From: Legionellales bacterium RIFCSPHIGHO2_12_FULL_37_14 | GTDB taxonomy: Bacteria; Pseudomonadota; Gammaproteobacteria; Legionellales; Legionellaceae | Assembly: GCA_001804735.1 (NCBI GenBank) | Contig: MHBC01000010.1 | Span: 1 to 37,521 of the forward strand | Direction of reading: 5' to 3' | Length of the DNA: 37,521 nucleotides | Shown here: one piece after another, positions 7,450-15,959 of the stretch | How positions within the stretch are numbered: the stretch's first letter is position 1 | Layout: every line of letters starts with the position of its first letter | Notes under the pieces: model-generated | Told to the model about the DNA's origin: nothing | Database searches by the model: none | The model's input: the letters and a program-made list of their open reading frames with translations, nothing else | Program-made: the position numbers and the translations under genes

Positions 7450-7734
7450 TTACAATTTATCTAACAAAGCAGGTCCAACTCTTTTTAGCATATTAGATCC
7501 ACGAGTTATTTTGGCTATACTAACTTTAAGCTTTTTCGCAATCTCGCGTTGGGGTAAGTTAGATTTAAGTAAGGCATCAATAATCAAAACCCTAGTAGCT
7601 AAATTTTCTTTTTCTTCATCAGTTAAAAATAGCTCAAAAAATTGTTCCCACTCAAGAGTTGATTTCTCGTTTTGACAAAGATTGATAAAGCGTGACCAAC
7701 CAGCCTTGTTTTTAACTCCCAAAGTCGTGCTCAC
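7450..7734 (-). CDS. trpR: TrpR-family tryptophan-responsive repressor
   Basis: The 94-residue protein aligns along its length with the Trp repressor, a small all-helical DNA-binding dimer that represses trp genes when it holds L-tryptophan. The core ENLATRVLIIDALLKSNLPQ (43-62) and the reading helix REIAKKLKVSIAKITRGSN (63-81) match the E. coli pattern. Arg48 and Arg78 correspond to the two arginines (54 and 84) that contact tryptophan. It is slightly shorter than the 108-residue E. coli protein at both ends. It starts at a GTG overlapping the icmX stop by 4 bp (GTGA), so it is translationally coupled to icmX. No trp biosynthesis gene is in the window. A YerC-like relative is the alternative, but TRGSN favours TrpR. 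Confidence 0.82.
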   Translation of the reverse strand: MSTTLGVKNKAGWSRFINLCQNEKSTLEWEQFFELFLTDEEKENLATRVLIIDALLKSNLPQREIAKKLKVSIAKITRGSNMLKRVGPALLDKL

Positions 7735-8993
7735 GGCCCAGCAACTCCTGCCGCTTTGCGTAATTCTTCAGTTTTTGGTACTACGTCTGCAAGCCCAATA
7801 AACAATAAAGCAGAGTTAGTCATAAGAAGCCGTTCTTGTTGCTGTCTATTTAAATAAAGTTGATAGTTTATCTCAGCAAGTAAAACCGCCATCTCTTTTT
7901 GGACGCTAGCTGGGCTTGCTGAATTAATAAACTCTAGCCATTTTTGCTGACTATCTTTGCTTGATGTATCAAATAGCCTCCAGGTGGCCATTTGATATTC
8001 TATTAATGCTTGGCTTGTTACCTTTCCATCAGCGCTGTTTTGTGGCAAACGCTTAGCTAAAATTGAGTAAAGGTTACTTAACCCAACAGATAAACGTGCA
8101 ACGTAAGTTCTGAGGCTTAAATAGTAGTTTGCAGCCGCTTGGCGAAAGAGCTTGGTTTTAGCACTTTGGCCAGTAAGCAAAGTTAAAGTTGGTAGGTCAA
8201 GAGGCAGCATTGATCCTGCAGCGTATTGAATAAAAGTTGATACTTGCTGGGCTGTAACGTCAGCAGTAGCTGTGGTATCTTGCGCGTCATTTGCGGTAGG
8301 AGGAGGGCCATCAGTTACCACAAAAGGAGTTATTAAAGAGTTACTGTTTAAAATAGTAGCAACCATTTGCGGATTATCATTTTCCTCATTTTTATAAAAA
8401 CTTCCGAACAAATCAGGAAGGTTAGCATTTTGTTCAGCAAAACTTGCCGCATTTAGTTCAGGATCTTCACATGTTACCACCCCACCAACCTTAGGTTTGA
8501 ACTTAATACATACTGCAGGTGGAATACTAAGAGTATTTAGTAATATTTGCATCATTGGATCAGCTTGCTGAGGGATAGCCGTAACTTCATCTGTCGTTTG
8601 CAGTTTAGATTCAACTTTACCTTGGTCATTTGAATACAATAAAGCAGTTGCTACCTTTTCGTTAATTAAAGAAGCTCCCTCAATACTGCTGGGAATAAGA
8701 TCAAACTTTGCTGCGCCTGTATCTTTTGTTGCATAAATAGGGGGAATGATCGAACCTAAATAAAGATTTACACTTGATTGCTCGTTAGCTAAAAGAGCCT
8801 TGTAAACACTAAGCTCACTGTTAATAGCCGAGGGAGATTCCGCTGGTTTATAACCTAAATCAGCTGTTAGGTTGCCTAGATAATCAAGTAATTTCCTTAA
8901 ACAATCGACTTGATTTGCACATTGACTGTCAGCATTTACAACTCCACAACCCCAACAAGCCATAAAAATAAAACAAGCTAACCATTTTTTCAT
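7731..8993 (-). CDS. icmX: Dot/Icm secretion protein IcmX
   Basis: IcmX is a periplasmic component of the type IVB secretion system, needed for a functional translocation pore. This 420-residue protein has a Sec signal peptide (MKKWLACFIFMACWGCGVVNA) with cleavage expected around residue 21. Its mature part is rich in short helices, as in the family: CANQVDCLRKLLDYLGN near the start and YYLSLRTYVARLSVGLSNLY in the C-terminal third. Cysteines in the leader could allow lipidation, but there is no clean lipobox. The ATG overlaps the icmW stop by one base (TAATG) and trpR overlaps its end, giving an icmW-icmX-trpR operon. Identification rests on family resemblance plus position beside icmW, as in Legionella and Coxiella. 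Confidence 0.85.
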   Translation of the reverse strand: MKKWLACFIFMACWGCGVVNADSQCANQVDCLRKLLDYLGNLTADLGYKPAESPSAINSELSVYKALLANEQSSVNLYLGSIIPPIYATKDTGAAKFDLIPSSIEGASLINEKVATALLYSNDQGKVESKLQTTDEVTAIPQQADPMMQILLNTLSIPPAVCIKFKPKVGGVVTCEDPELNAASFAEQNANLPDLFGSFYKNEENDNPQMVATILNSNSLITPFVVTDGPPPTANDAQDTTATADVTAQQVSTFIQYAAGSMLPLDLPTLTLLTGQSAKTKLFRQAAANYYLSLRTYVARLSVGLSNLYSILAKRLPQNSADGKVTSQALIEYQMATWRLFDTSSKDSQQKWLEFINSASPASVQKEMAVLLAEINYQLYLNRQQQERLLMTNSALLFIGLADVVPKTEELRKAAGVAGP

Positions 8994-9448
8994 TACTCAT
9001 CTCCTTCGAGAGCGCGAGTAATTTGATATAACCTATATTCAGAAAACACTCGCGATAATAGCCTTAACCTCTCAAAAGCAATGTTGCGCTTTAAAAAGAC
9101 TCCAGCAGGGTCGTAGGGGCTTAAGGTATTTTTTTCCGCATGCGTTAAAACTTTAGAAGCACTGCCAGGTTCTGCGCTATCAATCATTTGCAAAAGGTAT
9201 AAACCTCTACTTGATTTAATGTTACCCACTATACGAATAAAATTGTCATGTTTGTTAACTTTATCTAGGTTAACGTTTTGCATATCTTCTAATTCATTGC
9301 CTAATTCTTGCAGGGCAGCTTCTAAATTAGGCTCGCCATCAAGGGTAAAATCTTCTACCGATTCAAGAAACATTAACACTCGATAAATAGTTGGGTCGCT
9401 AAAATTAAACCAATATTCCGCTGCAGTTTCATGAGAAAGATTAGCCAT
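8993..9448 (-). CDS. icmW: Dot/Icm effector adaptor IcmW
   Basis: IcmW is a small acidic cytosolic protein that pairs with IcmS to recognise effectors and deliver them to the DotL coupling complex. The sequence matches L. pneumophila IcmW strongly: LSHETAAEYWF at the start, IYRVLMFLESVEDFTLDGEP, FIRIVGNIKSSRGLYLLQ, PGSASKVLTHAE, FLKRNIAFERLRLLSRVF and the identical end RALEGDE. Starting at the ATG at 9448 gives 151 residues, the same length as the Legionella protein; an in-frame upstream extension to 9490 would run into the promoter region. It is first in the icmW-icmX-trpR operon and diverges from icmV-dotA. icmS is not in this window. Confidence 0.96.
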   Translation of the reverse strand: MANLSHETAAEYWFNFSDPTIYRVLMFLESVEDFTLDGEPNLEAALQELGNELEDMQNVNLDKVNKHDNFIRIVGNIKSSRGLYLLQMIDSAEPGSASKVLTHAEKNTLSPYDPAGVFLKRNIAFERLRLLSRVFSEYRLYQITRALEGDE

Positions 9449-9467
9449 AAAATTTTTAATAATTAAA

Positions 9468-9498
9468 TAGACGAAAATAATTTTAAGCACTATAGTGT
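9468..9498 (+). promoter_or_regulatory. Promoter of icmV-dotA with a palindromic -10 region
   Basis: TAGACG (9468-9473), a 17-bp spacer and TATAGT (9491-9496) form a promoter for icmV-dotA. The -10 box lies in a perfect 10-bp palindrome, CACTATAGTG (9489-9498), so the same bases offer a TATAGT on the minus strand toward icmW. The icmW/icmV gap is only 80 bp, so control of both operons must share this DNA. Confidence 0.4.
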
Positions 9499-9528
9499 AT
9501 GAAATGCAAGGAAAGGTTATGCCAGCAT

Positions 9529-9990
9529 ATGAGTAAATCCTTTAAACATTCCCGCGGCATCGTAGGATTTTTTTTTCGATTCAGCGAGTGGCTTGACGTT
9601 GAGCGTAATACCTCAATGATGCAATTTATTGCTGAAAAAGCCAGAAATTTTTTTAATTACGTGCCTAAAAACACCAAGAAGCAACACCAAGAGTTTGCGA
9701 AAGCGCAAAATGAATTTGGATTAAGCATTAAAGAAATTGACCAACAAGCCAAGCGCTTACGTGTATGGAGCATAATTTTATTGTTGTTTGCGATAGTTAT
9801 TGGTGCAATTGGAGTTTACGAGTTTACGCAAGGTTTATATTTAGCCTCTGTTGTAACTATAATTATGATGGGAATTTCTCTTATTATGGCATTTCGTTAT
9901 CATTTTCTAGGGTTTGAGATGCGCCAACGCAAACTAGGTTGTAGTTTTAAAGAATGGTTTACTCAAGGACTCATGGGCAGGAAAAAATGA
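9529..9990 (+). CDS. icmV: Dot/Icm inner-membrane protein IcmV
   Basis: IcmV is a small inner-membrane component encoded directly before dotA. From the ATG at 9529 the protein has 153 residues, close to the 151 of Legionella IcmV. It has a basic N-terminal segment (SKSFKHSRGIVGFFFRF), a soluble stretch to about residue 75, and two membrane segments at about 79-98 and 104-122, leaving a short cytoplasmic tail. An upstream ATG at 9499 is unlikely, because it lies about 3 bases after the putative -10 box. The AAGGAAAGG ribosome site is about 12 bases before the chosen ATG, a little far. The stop overlaps the dotA ATG (ATGA), so the two are translationally coupled. Confidence 0.85.
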   Translation: MSKSFKHSRGIVGFFFRFSEWLDVERNTSMMQFIAEKARNFFNYVPKNTKKQHQEFAKAQNEFGLSIKEIDQQAKRLRVWSIILLLFAIVIGAIGVYEFTQGLYLASVVTIIMMGISLIMAFRYHFLGFEMRQRKLGCSFKEWFTQGLMGRKK

Positions 9991-12900
9991 CAAGAATATT
10001 GTTATCTTTTGTGCTGGCAATTGTTTCAACAAGTCTTTTTGCTACATCCCCGCTAAATTTTACCCCTCCTCCTGGGGATTACTCAATGATATTTTTATAT
10101 AATACGTTTGGCGTAGTTGACGGCGTATTGCATGGTACAGGTACACAAATTCTCGGGCAACTATTTGCAGTATTTAATTCTTCCATTATCGCTTTAGGCG
10201 GTATTCTTATAATGTATACCATAATTGTGTCCACCATGAATACAGCTCATGAAGGTCAGTTTTTAGGTCAAAAATGGTCATCAATTTGGGTGCCAATTAG
10301 ATCAGTTACAGGGATTGCCTTATTAATGCCTAAGGCATCTGGCTATTGTTTGATCCAAATATTTGTAATGTGGGTTTGTGTGCAAGGAGTAGGAGCTGCG
10401 GATAAGATTTGGGGGGCGGCATTAAGCTATTTAAATCGCGGTGGGGCGTTGCTTGCGGAGCAAAAAAACGCTACGGATTTACTGAAAGTTTATAAAGAAA
10501 ATACTGAAGCATATAAAGACGCAGATAAAAGAAATGCTGTACTAAAAGGAGCTGGGGTAATTTTAGAGGGCCAAGTGTGTATGTTAGTTATTCAACGCGC
10601 TCTTGAGCTTATTAGAAAGGTTTATCTTGAGGATGATAAAAAAGGGCAAGGACTGTGCCATAAGCCCAGACCTCTCTATATGGATTATTTTTGTGATCAC
10701 CAGGTACCTGATTTTATAGCTAGCGTAGATACGCTTCACGCGCAGGAAGAAAGAGGAGAAATCCGTAGCGATGAATTTTATGAAGTCACAATGCCTAATT
10801 TTGAAACAAATGTTGATAATCCATATGATGAAATAAATGGTCTATGTGGCACTTTGTCATGGGCGCCAATGGGTAGGGTACAAAGTAATAGTTCTGGAGA
10901 CATTACTAAAAAGGGTAGTCAAATAGGTTTAACTGCTGATGACATAAATACTGTCTCTCAGTCGCGCGCCTTAGCACTGCAGCAAATGTATCAAGATTTA
11001 TCGGACGTTGCTCTAAGAATTGTTGACAATATCCCTTTACTTACGCAAACAGAGAATACAAGTAGCAGAATAGCAGCAATACCAAATTTTGCCTGGGTTC
11101 AATTTGGCGAACCACTTGATAAAAGGGCGCAACCAGCGTGCAAATTGGGATCATCAAAGGAACAGGTTACAAAGGCGGAAGATAAAGCTTTAGAGTGTAA
11201 CTCTATCCCTACAAATGATGATAACTACGTGGCAGGACTTGATACGTCTGTGCAAGGGGCTAAGGACATAAAGCATATTGATGAGTTACTTAATCATTAT
11301 GATATGGTTCAGAATACTTATATAGCCAACATGCAGGGTTCTGGAGAAGATGAAAGAAAGTATCGTCGAGATATAATTAGACAGCTGGCGGGATGTGATA
11401 CCGACCATCAAGGAGAATCTCAAGGTGCAGCAGATAACAGATGTAAAATTGCTTCTAATGCTTTTTGTCTAAAAGAAGGCGGAGAATCATGTCTATATGG
11501 ATTTGGTGAGAATCGTGTTTGTACATCAAACGGAAAAGGACGTTATGTAGAAGAATGCAATACTGCTTGTCAAAATATCTGGCTTGATAAGTCAAGGTCG
11601 ACTTGTAATATGCCTGCCAGCGAAGTTAACCATTTGCTGTATTGTTCAAATTCAGAATTAATGGATCATCTTAAAAGCCTAATGGAAAATCTAAGGAAAG
11701 AAAGGGATAATAAAGCACAAGAGGTATATGAAGAAGCAGCTATACATGAATGTACCGAGCAGAAAACTCCTATCCCATATGTGTGTACGAGGGAGGATCT
11801 TGAGAAAAACGGTTGGTATGATAAATATTATATAGGAAATGGTACCGAAGAGAGTCGTCAATATTTTTATACTCATGTCGTAGGAGGCCCACCAACATGT
11901 TTTAAAGATCCTAAAGATTATAAATGTGATTGCGGTACGAAGGAGGCTAAGGGTAAGGATCATTGTATAACTAACAATGAAAAATATAAAGAATGTTGGG
12001 AGGAATATGACAAGCTTGGCGTAACAAATTGCACTACTTGGGGCCCAGATCCAAATATATCACATTCCTCTTCTGTGTTATTTAATGGTATGGAAATATA
12101 TGGAGCTGTAGCTGATTATAATGCAGTAATGGCCCCTAGTTTAAGATTAATGAATCAAACTAGAGACACTACTCAGTCTAGTGCCTTACGTTTGTTCATT
12201 GATAAAGCAAGCCAGTCAGGGTGGATTATGGCCGGCAGTTATTTTTATAAATTAGCTAGGCTGAATGATTTTGCTATTCAAGCTGGCATTAATGCAGAAT
12301 CAGACTCTGGTATAGAGAACAGCACATTTTCCAAGGCGCAGCTAGAGACCATTATTAAAAACAATAGTTGTGCCAGTTCTGATTCTGCTAATTCTGATTC
12401 TGATTCTGATTCTGATTCTGATTCTGATTCTGATGCTAATTATACAACTCTTTGTAATTGGTTTGGAGTTGCTCAAGCTATCGAATATCAAAACCTCCTA
12501 ATTAGCGTGTTAGTTGCGCAAGCAGGTCCAGTAACTAAATCTACATCTGATGTAATAGCAACTCCTGACTATAGCTCCCTTACCGAGATATCAGGATCGG
12601 CAGCCTCAACAGTTGCCGGGCTTGTTAATAACTCAATTATTTTCACAAGCGCTATAGCAGAGCAGCCAGGTAGAGATACTATTAAGTTTGATTTCATTAT
12701 GAAGTCACCAGATTTCCCCCACAGTTTTATGTTTCCACAGCGCAACGTTAGCGGGTGTGATGGGATTAACATTTTTTTATGTGTAGTAAGAGCGATTGAA
12801 TGGATTATTTTCCATACTGTTTTAAATGAAATCGTTCGGACTTTTATTGATTTAGTGAAAATTATTGCTTCGCAACTGCTTAATCTTTTAGTGGCGGTTC

Positions 12901-13862
12901 CTTTACAAAATGCGGCAGATATTTTTTATATTGGTGTCTCTAAGTTGCAAGTACCTGATATAAATCCACTAATTGCACTTGCGAATATGGGAGTTATATT
13001 TATTAATTCAGCGTTTGCAAGTTGGATAAATGGTATGTTGGCAGTTATGGTTGTCGCTATATCTCCTTTTTTTCTGGGGATCATAGCCGTTATTATGGCT
13101 ATGGCAGCTCCCATCTCAGGAGTGTGGATCTCAATTATGGGTTCTACTGGATATTTCCTCGCGTATTATGTTCCTTTTATTCCCTATATGATTTTTTTAT
13201 TTGGCGGTTTAGCATGGCTAATTGCTATTATAGAAGCCATGGTAGCAGCTCCCATTGTTGCGCTTGGCGTTAGTTCCCCGGAAGGCGACCAAGCTTTTGG
13301 TAAAGCTGATCATGCTCTTATGCTCCTATTAAATGTATTTTTGCGCCCTTCAATGATGATTATAGGTTATATTGCGGGGATTTTGCTGTCATTTGTTGCA
13401 GTAAAGATGATAAATGCAGGGTTTATGGAGATTATAGATTTTGTTAATTTTAATCCATCGACAAAGTGGACCAGAGGATGGGAGGAGATAGGGCAATATT
13501 TGGAATCATCGTGGATGGCAAAGACTTCAAGGCCAGCAGTAGGCGGGTATACAGGATGGGCAGCAACCATGTCAGTATTTTTCCTAATGTTACTTTACAC
13601 CATTCTTTACACGACAGTAGTGCAAGAGTCATTTAATTTAATTACCAAACTACCAGATCAGATCTTGCGCTGGATAGGGGGGCCGCAGGAAACAATAGGC
13701 GCTGAATCTGCTCGTTGGACTGAAGGTGCTAAACATAAAATGGAAGGTACAGGTGGTGAACAAGCTAAGGCCGATATCAAAACAGGATCTGTTGCGCAAG
13801 AAAGTGCCTTACAAGCTGGCAAGCGGGCTACCAAGAGCAGTGACTCGACAAACATTAGCTAA
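9987..13862 (+). CDS. dotA: Dot/Icm polytopic inner-membrane protein DotA
   Basis: DotA is an essential polytopic membrane protein of the type IVB system. The 1291-residue protein begins with a cleavable signal (MTRILLSFVLAIVSTSLFA), then conserved N-terminal segments (GDYSMIFLYNTFGVVDG, QILGQLFAVFNSSIIALGG) with membrane helices at about 60-80 and 110-140. A very long periplasmic part spans about 145-925, and a C-terminal bundle of membrane helices (about 927-1230) has SPFFLGIIAVIMAMAAPISG and PSMMIIGYIAGILLSFVAVK. L. pneumophila DotA has 1048 residues with a periplasmic loop of about 500, so this one is enlarged. About 17 cysteines fall in residues 470-685, and an Asp-Ser repeat is at about 800-817. 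The start at 9987 overlaps the icmV stop. Confidence 0.95.
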   Translation: MTRILLSFVLAIVSTSLFATSPLNFTPPPGDYSMIFLYNTFGVVDGVLHGTGTQILGQLFAVFNSSIIALGGILIMYTIIVSTMNTAHEGQFLGQKWSSIWVPIRSVTGIALLMPKASGYCLIQIFVMWVCVQGVGAADKIWGAALSYLNRGGALLAEQKNATDLLKVYKENTEAYKDADKRNAVLKGAGVILEGQVCMLVIQRALELIRKVYLEDDKKGQGLCHKPRPLYMDYFCDHQVPDFIASVDTLHAQEERGEIRSDEFYEVTMPNFETNVDNPYDEINGLCGTLSWAPMGRVQSNSSGDITKKGSQIGLTADDINTVSQSRALALQQMYQDLSDVALRIVDNIPLLTQTENTSSRIAAIPNFAWVQFGEPLDKRAQPACKLGSSKEQVTKAEDKALECNSIPTNDDNYVAGLDTSVQGAKDIKHIDELLNHYDMVQNTYIANMQGSGEDERKYRRDIIRQLAGCDTDHQGESQGAADNRCKIASNAFCLKEGGESCLYGFGENRVCTSNGKGRYVEECNTACQNIWLDKSRSTCNMPASEVNHLLYCSNSELMDHLKSLMENLRKERDNKAQEVYEEAAIHECTEQKTPIPYVCTREDLEKNGWYDKYYIGNGTEESRQYFYTHVVGGPPTCFKDPKDYKCDCGTKEAKGKDHCITNNEKYKECWEEYDKLGVTNCTTWGPDPNISHSSSVLFNGMEIYGAVADYNAVMAPSLRLMNQTRDTTQSSALRLFIDKASQSGWIMAGSYFYKLARLNDFAIQAGINAESDSGIENSTFSKAQLETIIKNNSCASSDSANSDSDSDSDSDSDSDANYTTLCNWFGVAQAIEYQNLLISVLVAQAGPVTKSTSDVIATPDYSSLTEISGSAASTVAGLVNNSIIFTSAIAEQPGRDTIKFDFIMKSPDFPHSFMFPQRNVSGCDGINIFLCVVRAIEWIIFHTVLNEIVRTFIDLVKIIASQLLNLLVAVPLQNAADIFYIGVSKLQVPDINPLIALANMGVIFINSAFASWINGMLAVMVVAISPFFLGIIAVIMAMAAPISGVWISIMGSTGYFLAYYVPFIPYMIFLFGGLAWLIAIIEAMVAAPIVALGVSSPEGDQAFGKADHALMLLLNVFLRPSMMIIGYIAGILLSFVAVKMINAGFMEIIDFVNFNPSTKWTRGWEEIGQYLESSWMAKTSRPAVGGYTGWAATMSVFFLMLLYTILYTTVVQESFNLITKLPDQILRWIGGPQETIGAESARWTEGAKHKMEGTGGEQAKADIKTGSVAQESALQAGKRATKSSDSTNIS
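12396..12431 (+). repeat. (GATTCT)6 hexanucleotide tract inside dotA
   Basis: Six perfect tandem copies of GATTCT run from 12396 to 12431, with a seventh copy at 12381-12386 and a degenerate GATGCT directly after. They encode a run of Asp-Ser pairs in the periplasmic part of DotA. The unit is a multiple of three, so slippage would change loop length without breaking the frame. Confidence 0.95.
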
Positions 13863-13889
13863 AGTAAAGCTTCTTGACAGCAAGAGCCA

Positions 13890-15008
13890 TTACTCAGAAC
13901 GTGTGCCAGCAATAATAAGTTTATAGGTGCGCTCGTTTATTAAACCTTCTTCCAACTTCTTTTTTGCATCAACTTTCATAGGTTGACCGCGCTCTTTTAC
14001 TAATTTTCTGATTGCATGTGTAACTTCGTTGGGGTCGCCCTCTAAGAGAATATCGCGCACTTCTTCGTTAAATACTAAATATTCCCGTAAGGGGACACGC
14101 TGGCCGTTGACGGTGGGGACTAGTTTTTGCCAGATACATAGTCTTATGGTTTCAAGAATGTCTATAGTTCTGCCTAAGCGTTCTTCGCCCGAAAATGATC
14201 CTACAAGACGGCGCATAGTTTCAGGTACGCCTGAAGTATGTAAGGTTGTATATACTGGATGGCCTGTGAGGGCCGCTTCTAAAGCTGCGGAGATTGTTTC
14301 AGCATCGCGGCACTCCCCTACCATTATTAATCTAGGTTTACGCCTTAAAGCATTTCTTACGCCTTCTGAGAAGCTAGGTAGATGCCTTGGAATTTCTGAT
14401 TGGCTGACGACCGCGGAAATCGTTTCAATTTCATCAAATACAAACTCAATTGGAGCTTCGTAAGTTAATACTTTACGATTAGAGTCAGCACCTTCAATTA
14501 ATGAGCGAATTATAGAAGCTAAAAGAGTTGTTTTACCGGAACCTGTGGCTCCTGTTATAAAAATAATGCCATCTTGTGGGGCAATAGCCTCCATTACTTC
14601 ATCTGGCAAGCCTAAAGTTTCGAGTAAAGGTGGAGTTGTTGGGATGCTTCTTAGAGTAATTTGAATGGCGTCATGGCCTTCAACTAGGCAAGAAGTTGCA
14701 TTTACCCTATAACGATATCGGGTGCCTCGCGTCGGTTTAAATTCGTAATGGGTATCAATGCCCTTACCCGCAAGTAGTTGCGTAGTTGCATTTGGGCCAT
14801 AAATGCTATTAATTAGATCGCTTACTTCGGTGTTTGTTAAATTACGTAAGGTAAGCTTAGTTAATTTGCCATAAATTTCCGCAAAAATTGGCATAGCTGT
14901 CTGGATTGTAATATCTGAAGCATGTAAACTTTCAGCATGTTCTAGCATTTGATCCATTAAAGGGGCAGAAAACCTAGAAGGTTCATTAGGCATTATATTT
15001 TCTGACAT
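13890..15008 (-). CDS. dotB: Dot/Icm secretion ATPase DotB
   Basis: DotB is the PilT/VirB11-like hexameric ATPase that docks to the inner-membrane part of the Dot/Icm machine. The 372-residue protein (Legionella 377) has an N-terminal PAS-like part (LHASDITIQTAMPIFAEIYG) and a C-terminal RecA-like domain with Walker A GATGSGKTT (153-161). The Asp box is VLTYEAPIEFVF (181-192), Walker B is RLIMVGECRD (227-236), and the His box is TLHTSGVPETMRRLV. All catalytic motifs are intact. It starts 9 bp after the dotC stop and is last in the dotD-dotC-dotB operon. Its end lies 27 bp from the convergent dotA stop, with no clear terminator between them. Confidence 0.95.
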   Translation of the reverse strand: MSENIMPNEPSRFSAPLMDQMLEHAESLHASDITIQTAMPIFAEIYGKLTKLTLRNLTNTEVSDLINSIYGPNATTQLLAGKGIDTHYEFKPTRGTRYRYRVNATSCLVEGHDAIQITLRSIPTTPPLLETLGLPDEVMEAIAPQDGIIFITGATGSGKTTLLASIIRSLIEGADSNRKVLTYEAPIEFVFDEIETISAVVSQSEIPRHLPSFSEGVRNALRRKPRLIMVGECRDAETISAALEAALTGHPVYTTLHTSGVPETMRRLVGSFSGEERLGRTIDILETIRLCIWQKLVPTVNGQRVPLREYLVFNEEVRDILLEGDPNEVTHAIRKLVKERGQPMKVDAKKKLEEGLINERTYKLIIAGTRSE

Positions 15009-15017
15009 TTTATTATC

Positions 15018-15959
15018 CTAATTAATTGGATTTATAACTGGGCGCCAACTTTTGCTTTGAATAACTATAGGTGTAGCGTCAGCCTCTTTTTCTAACATTG
15101 CTAGCTGGTCAAGCGTATACTGTTGATCTTTAATAACAGCAGCCCTCCACTCTTCTGAGTTGACATTAAGCTCTGGTAAAGCCGTAATGCGTAATACGCG
15201 ATCATCAATATGGATTTCGGATCCATCTCCTGTTACCCCAAGATCAGTGTTTGATACATAAGGCGGCGATACCATATTCATAGCTAGTAGCTTACGGTAT
15301 AAAATCATTCCTTTAAAATCTTCTTTAATACGCGCAAGGTTGTCTTGCAAAATAATGTTTGCTTGTTCTATACCCTGATTCCAGCCTTTCGTAACATAAT
15401 ATCTCCAAATAGCGCGTTCTTCTTTGGTTTTAGGCAAAAGGTTAACATTTGGATATTCAGGAGGTTTATAGTCCATCCATAAGTATTGGCGCCAATTAAG
15501 TGGTGTGGTAATAAATCTAGCTTGTCTGTAAACTTTATAGGTTCTATCTGAAATGCGAATAGTTTGCGCATTCGCTAAATTTAAGATTTGCCTGCCTTCT
15601 AAGAGTACTGGAGGCAATATATTATGATCTAAGATAAGTGCATTGAAGTTATATACCGAATCTAAGGTGCGCTGTTGTTGAACGAGATTGTCATTTATTG
15701 AGTTAGCGCGTGCTGAAAGCCCTGCTTGGGCGCCTAAGCTTAAAGCAATTTCTTTAAGCGCCATTTCTTTTATGCGGCTTATAGTTTCTTTTTTGAATAT
15801 CGAACGTTTAGATGATCCTGCCATTGCCTGTAAACCTTTAAGAGTGGTAGGGTCGCCTTGAGTTTGGGAGGACTTAAAAGAGCAGCCAGAGATAAAAAAA
15901 AGCATAATAAAATACATACAACAATTTTTTAACACAGCATAGTTTGTTTTTTTAGTCAT
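15018..15959 (-). CDS. dotC: Dot/Icm outer-membrane lipoprotein DotC
   Basis: DotC is a lipoprotein of the outer-membrane core complex that, with DotD, carries DotH to the outer membrane. From the ATG at 15959 the protein has 313 residues (Legionella 303). A short basic start and hydrophobic stretch lead to the lipobox FFISGC with Cys26. The conserved body includes LGAQAGLSARANSINDNL, GWNQGIEQANIILQDNL and PPYVSNTDLGVTGDG. The chosen ATG overlaps the dotD stop by 8 bp, and another Met four codons upstream is possible; both imply translational coupling. Longer in-frame starts reach well into dotD and would bury the signal peptide, so I reject them. Confidence 0.92.
   Translation of the reverse strand: MTKKTNYAVLKNCCMYFIMLFFISGCSFKSSQTQGDPTTLKGLQAMAGSSKRSIFKKETISRIKEMALKEIALSLGAQAGLSARANSINDNLVQQQRTLDSVYNFNALILDHNILPPVLLEGRQILNLANAQTIRISDRTYKVYRQARFITTPLNWRQYLWMDYKPPEYPNVNLLPKTKEERAIWRYYVTKGWNQGIEQANIILQDNLARIKEDFKGMILYRKLLAMNMVSPPYVSNTDLGVTGDGSEIHIDDRVLRITALPELNVNSEEWRAAVIKDQQYTLDQLAMLEKEADATPIVIQSKSWRPVINPIN

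Noticed and set aside
9449-9475. A PmrA-type box (cTTAATatT repeats) in the icmW/icmV gap
   Set aside because: The region is AT-rich (TTTTTAATAATTAAAT) but does not hold two properly spaced copies of the motif; it is likely base composition.
12396-12431. On/off phase variation of dotA by the GATTCT tract
   Set aside because: The unit is six bases, so gain or loss keeps the frame; only length variation is possible.
13726-13926. A plus-strand frame at the end of dotA running into dotB
   Set aside because: It lies almost wholly inside dotA in another frame and does not resemble any protein.
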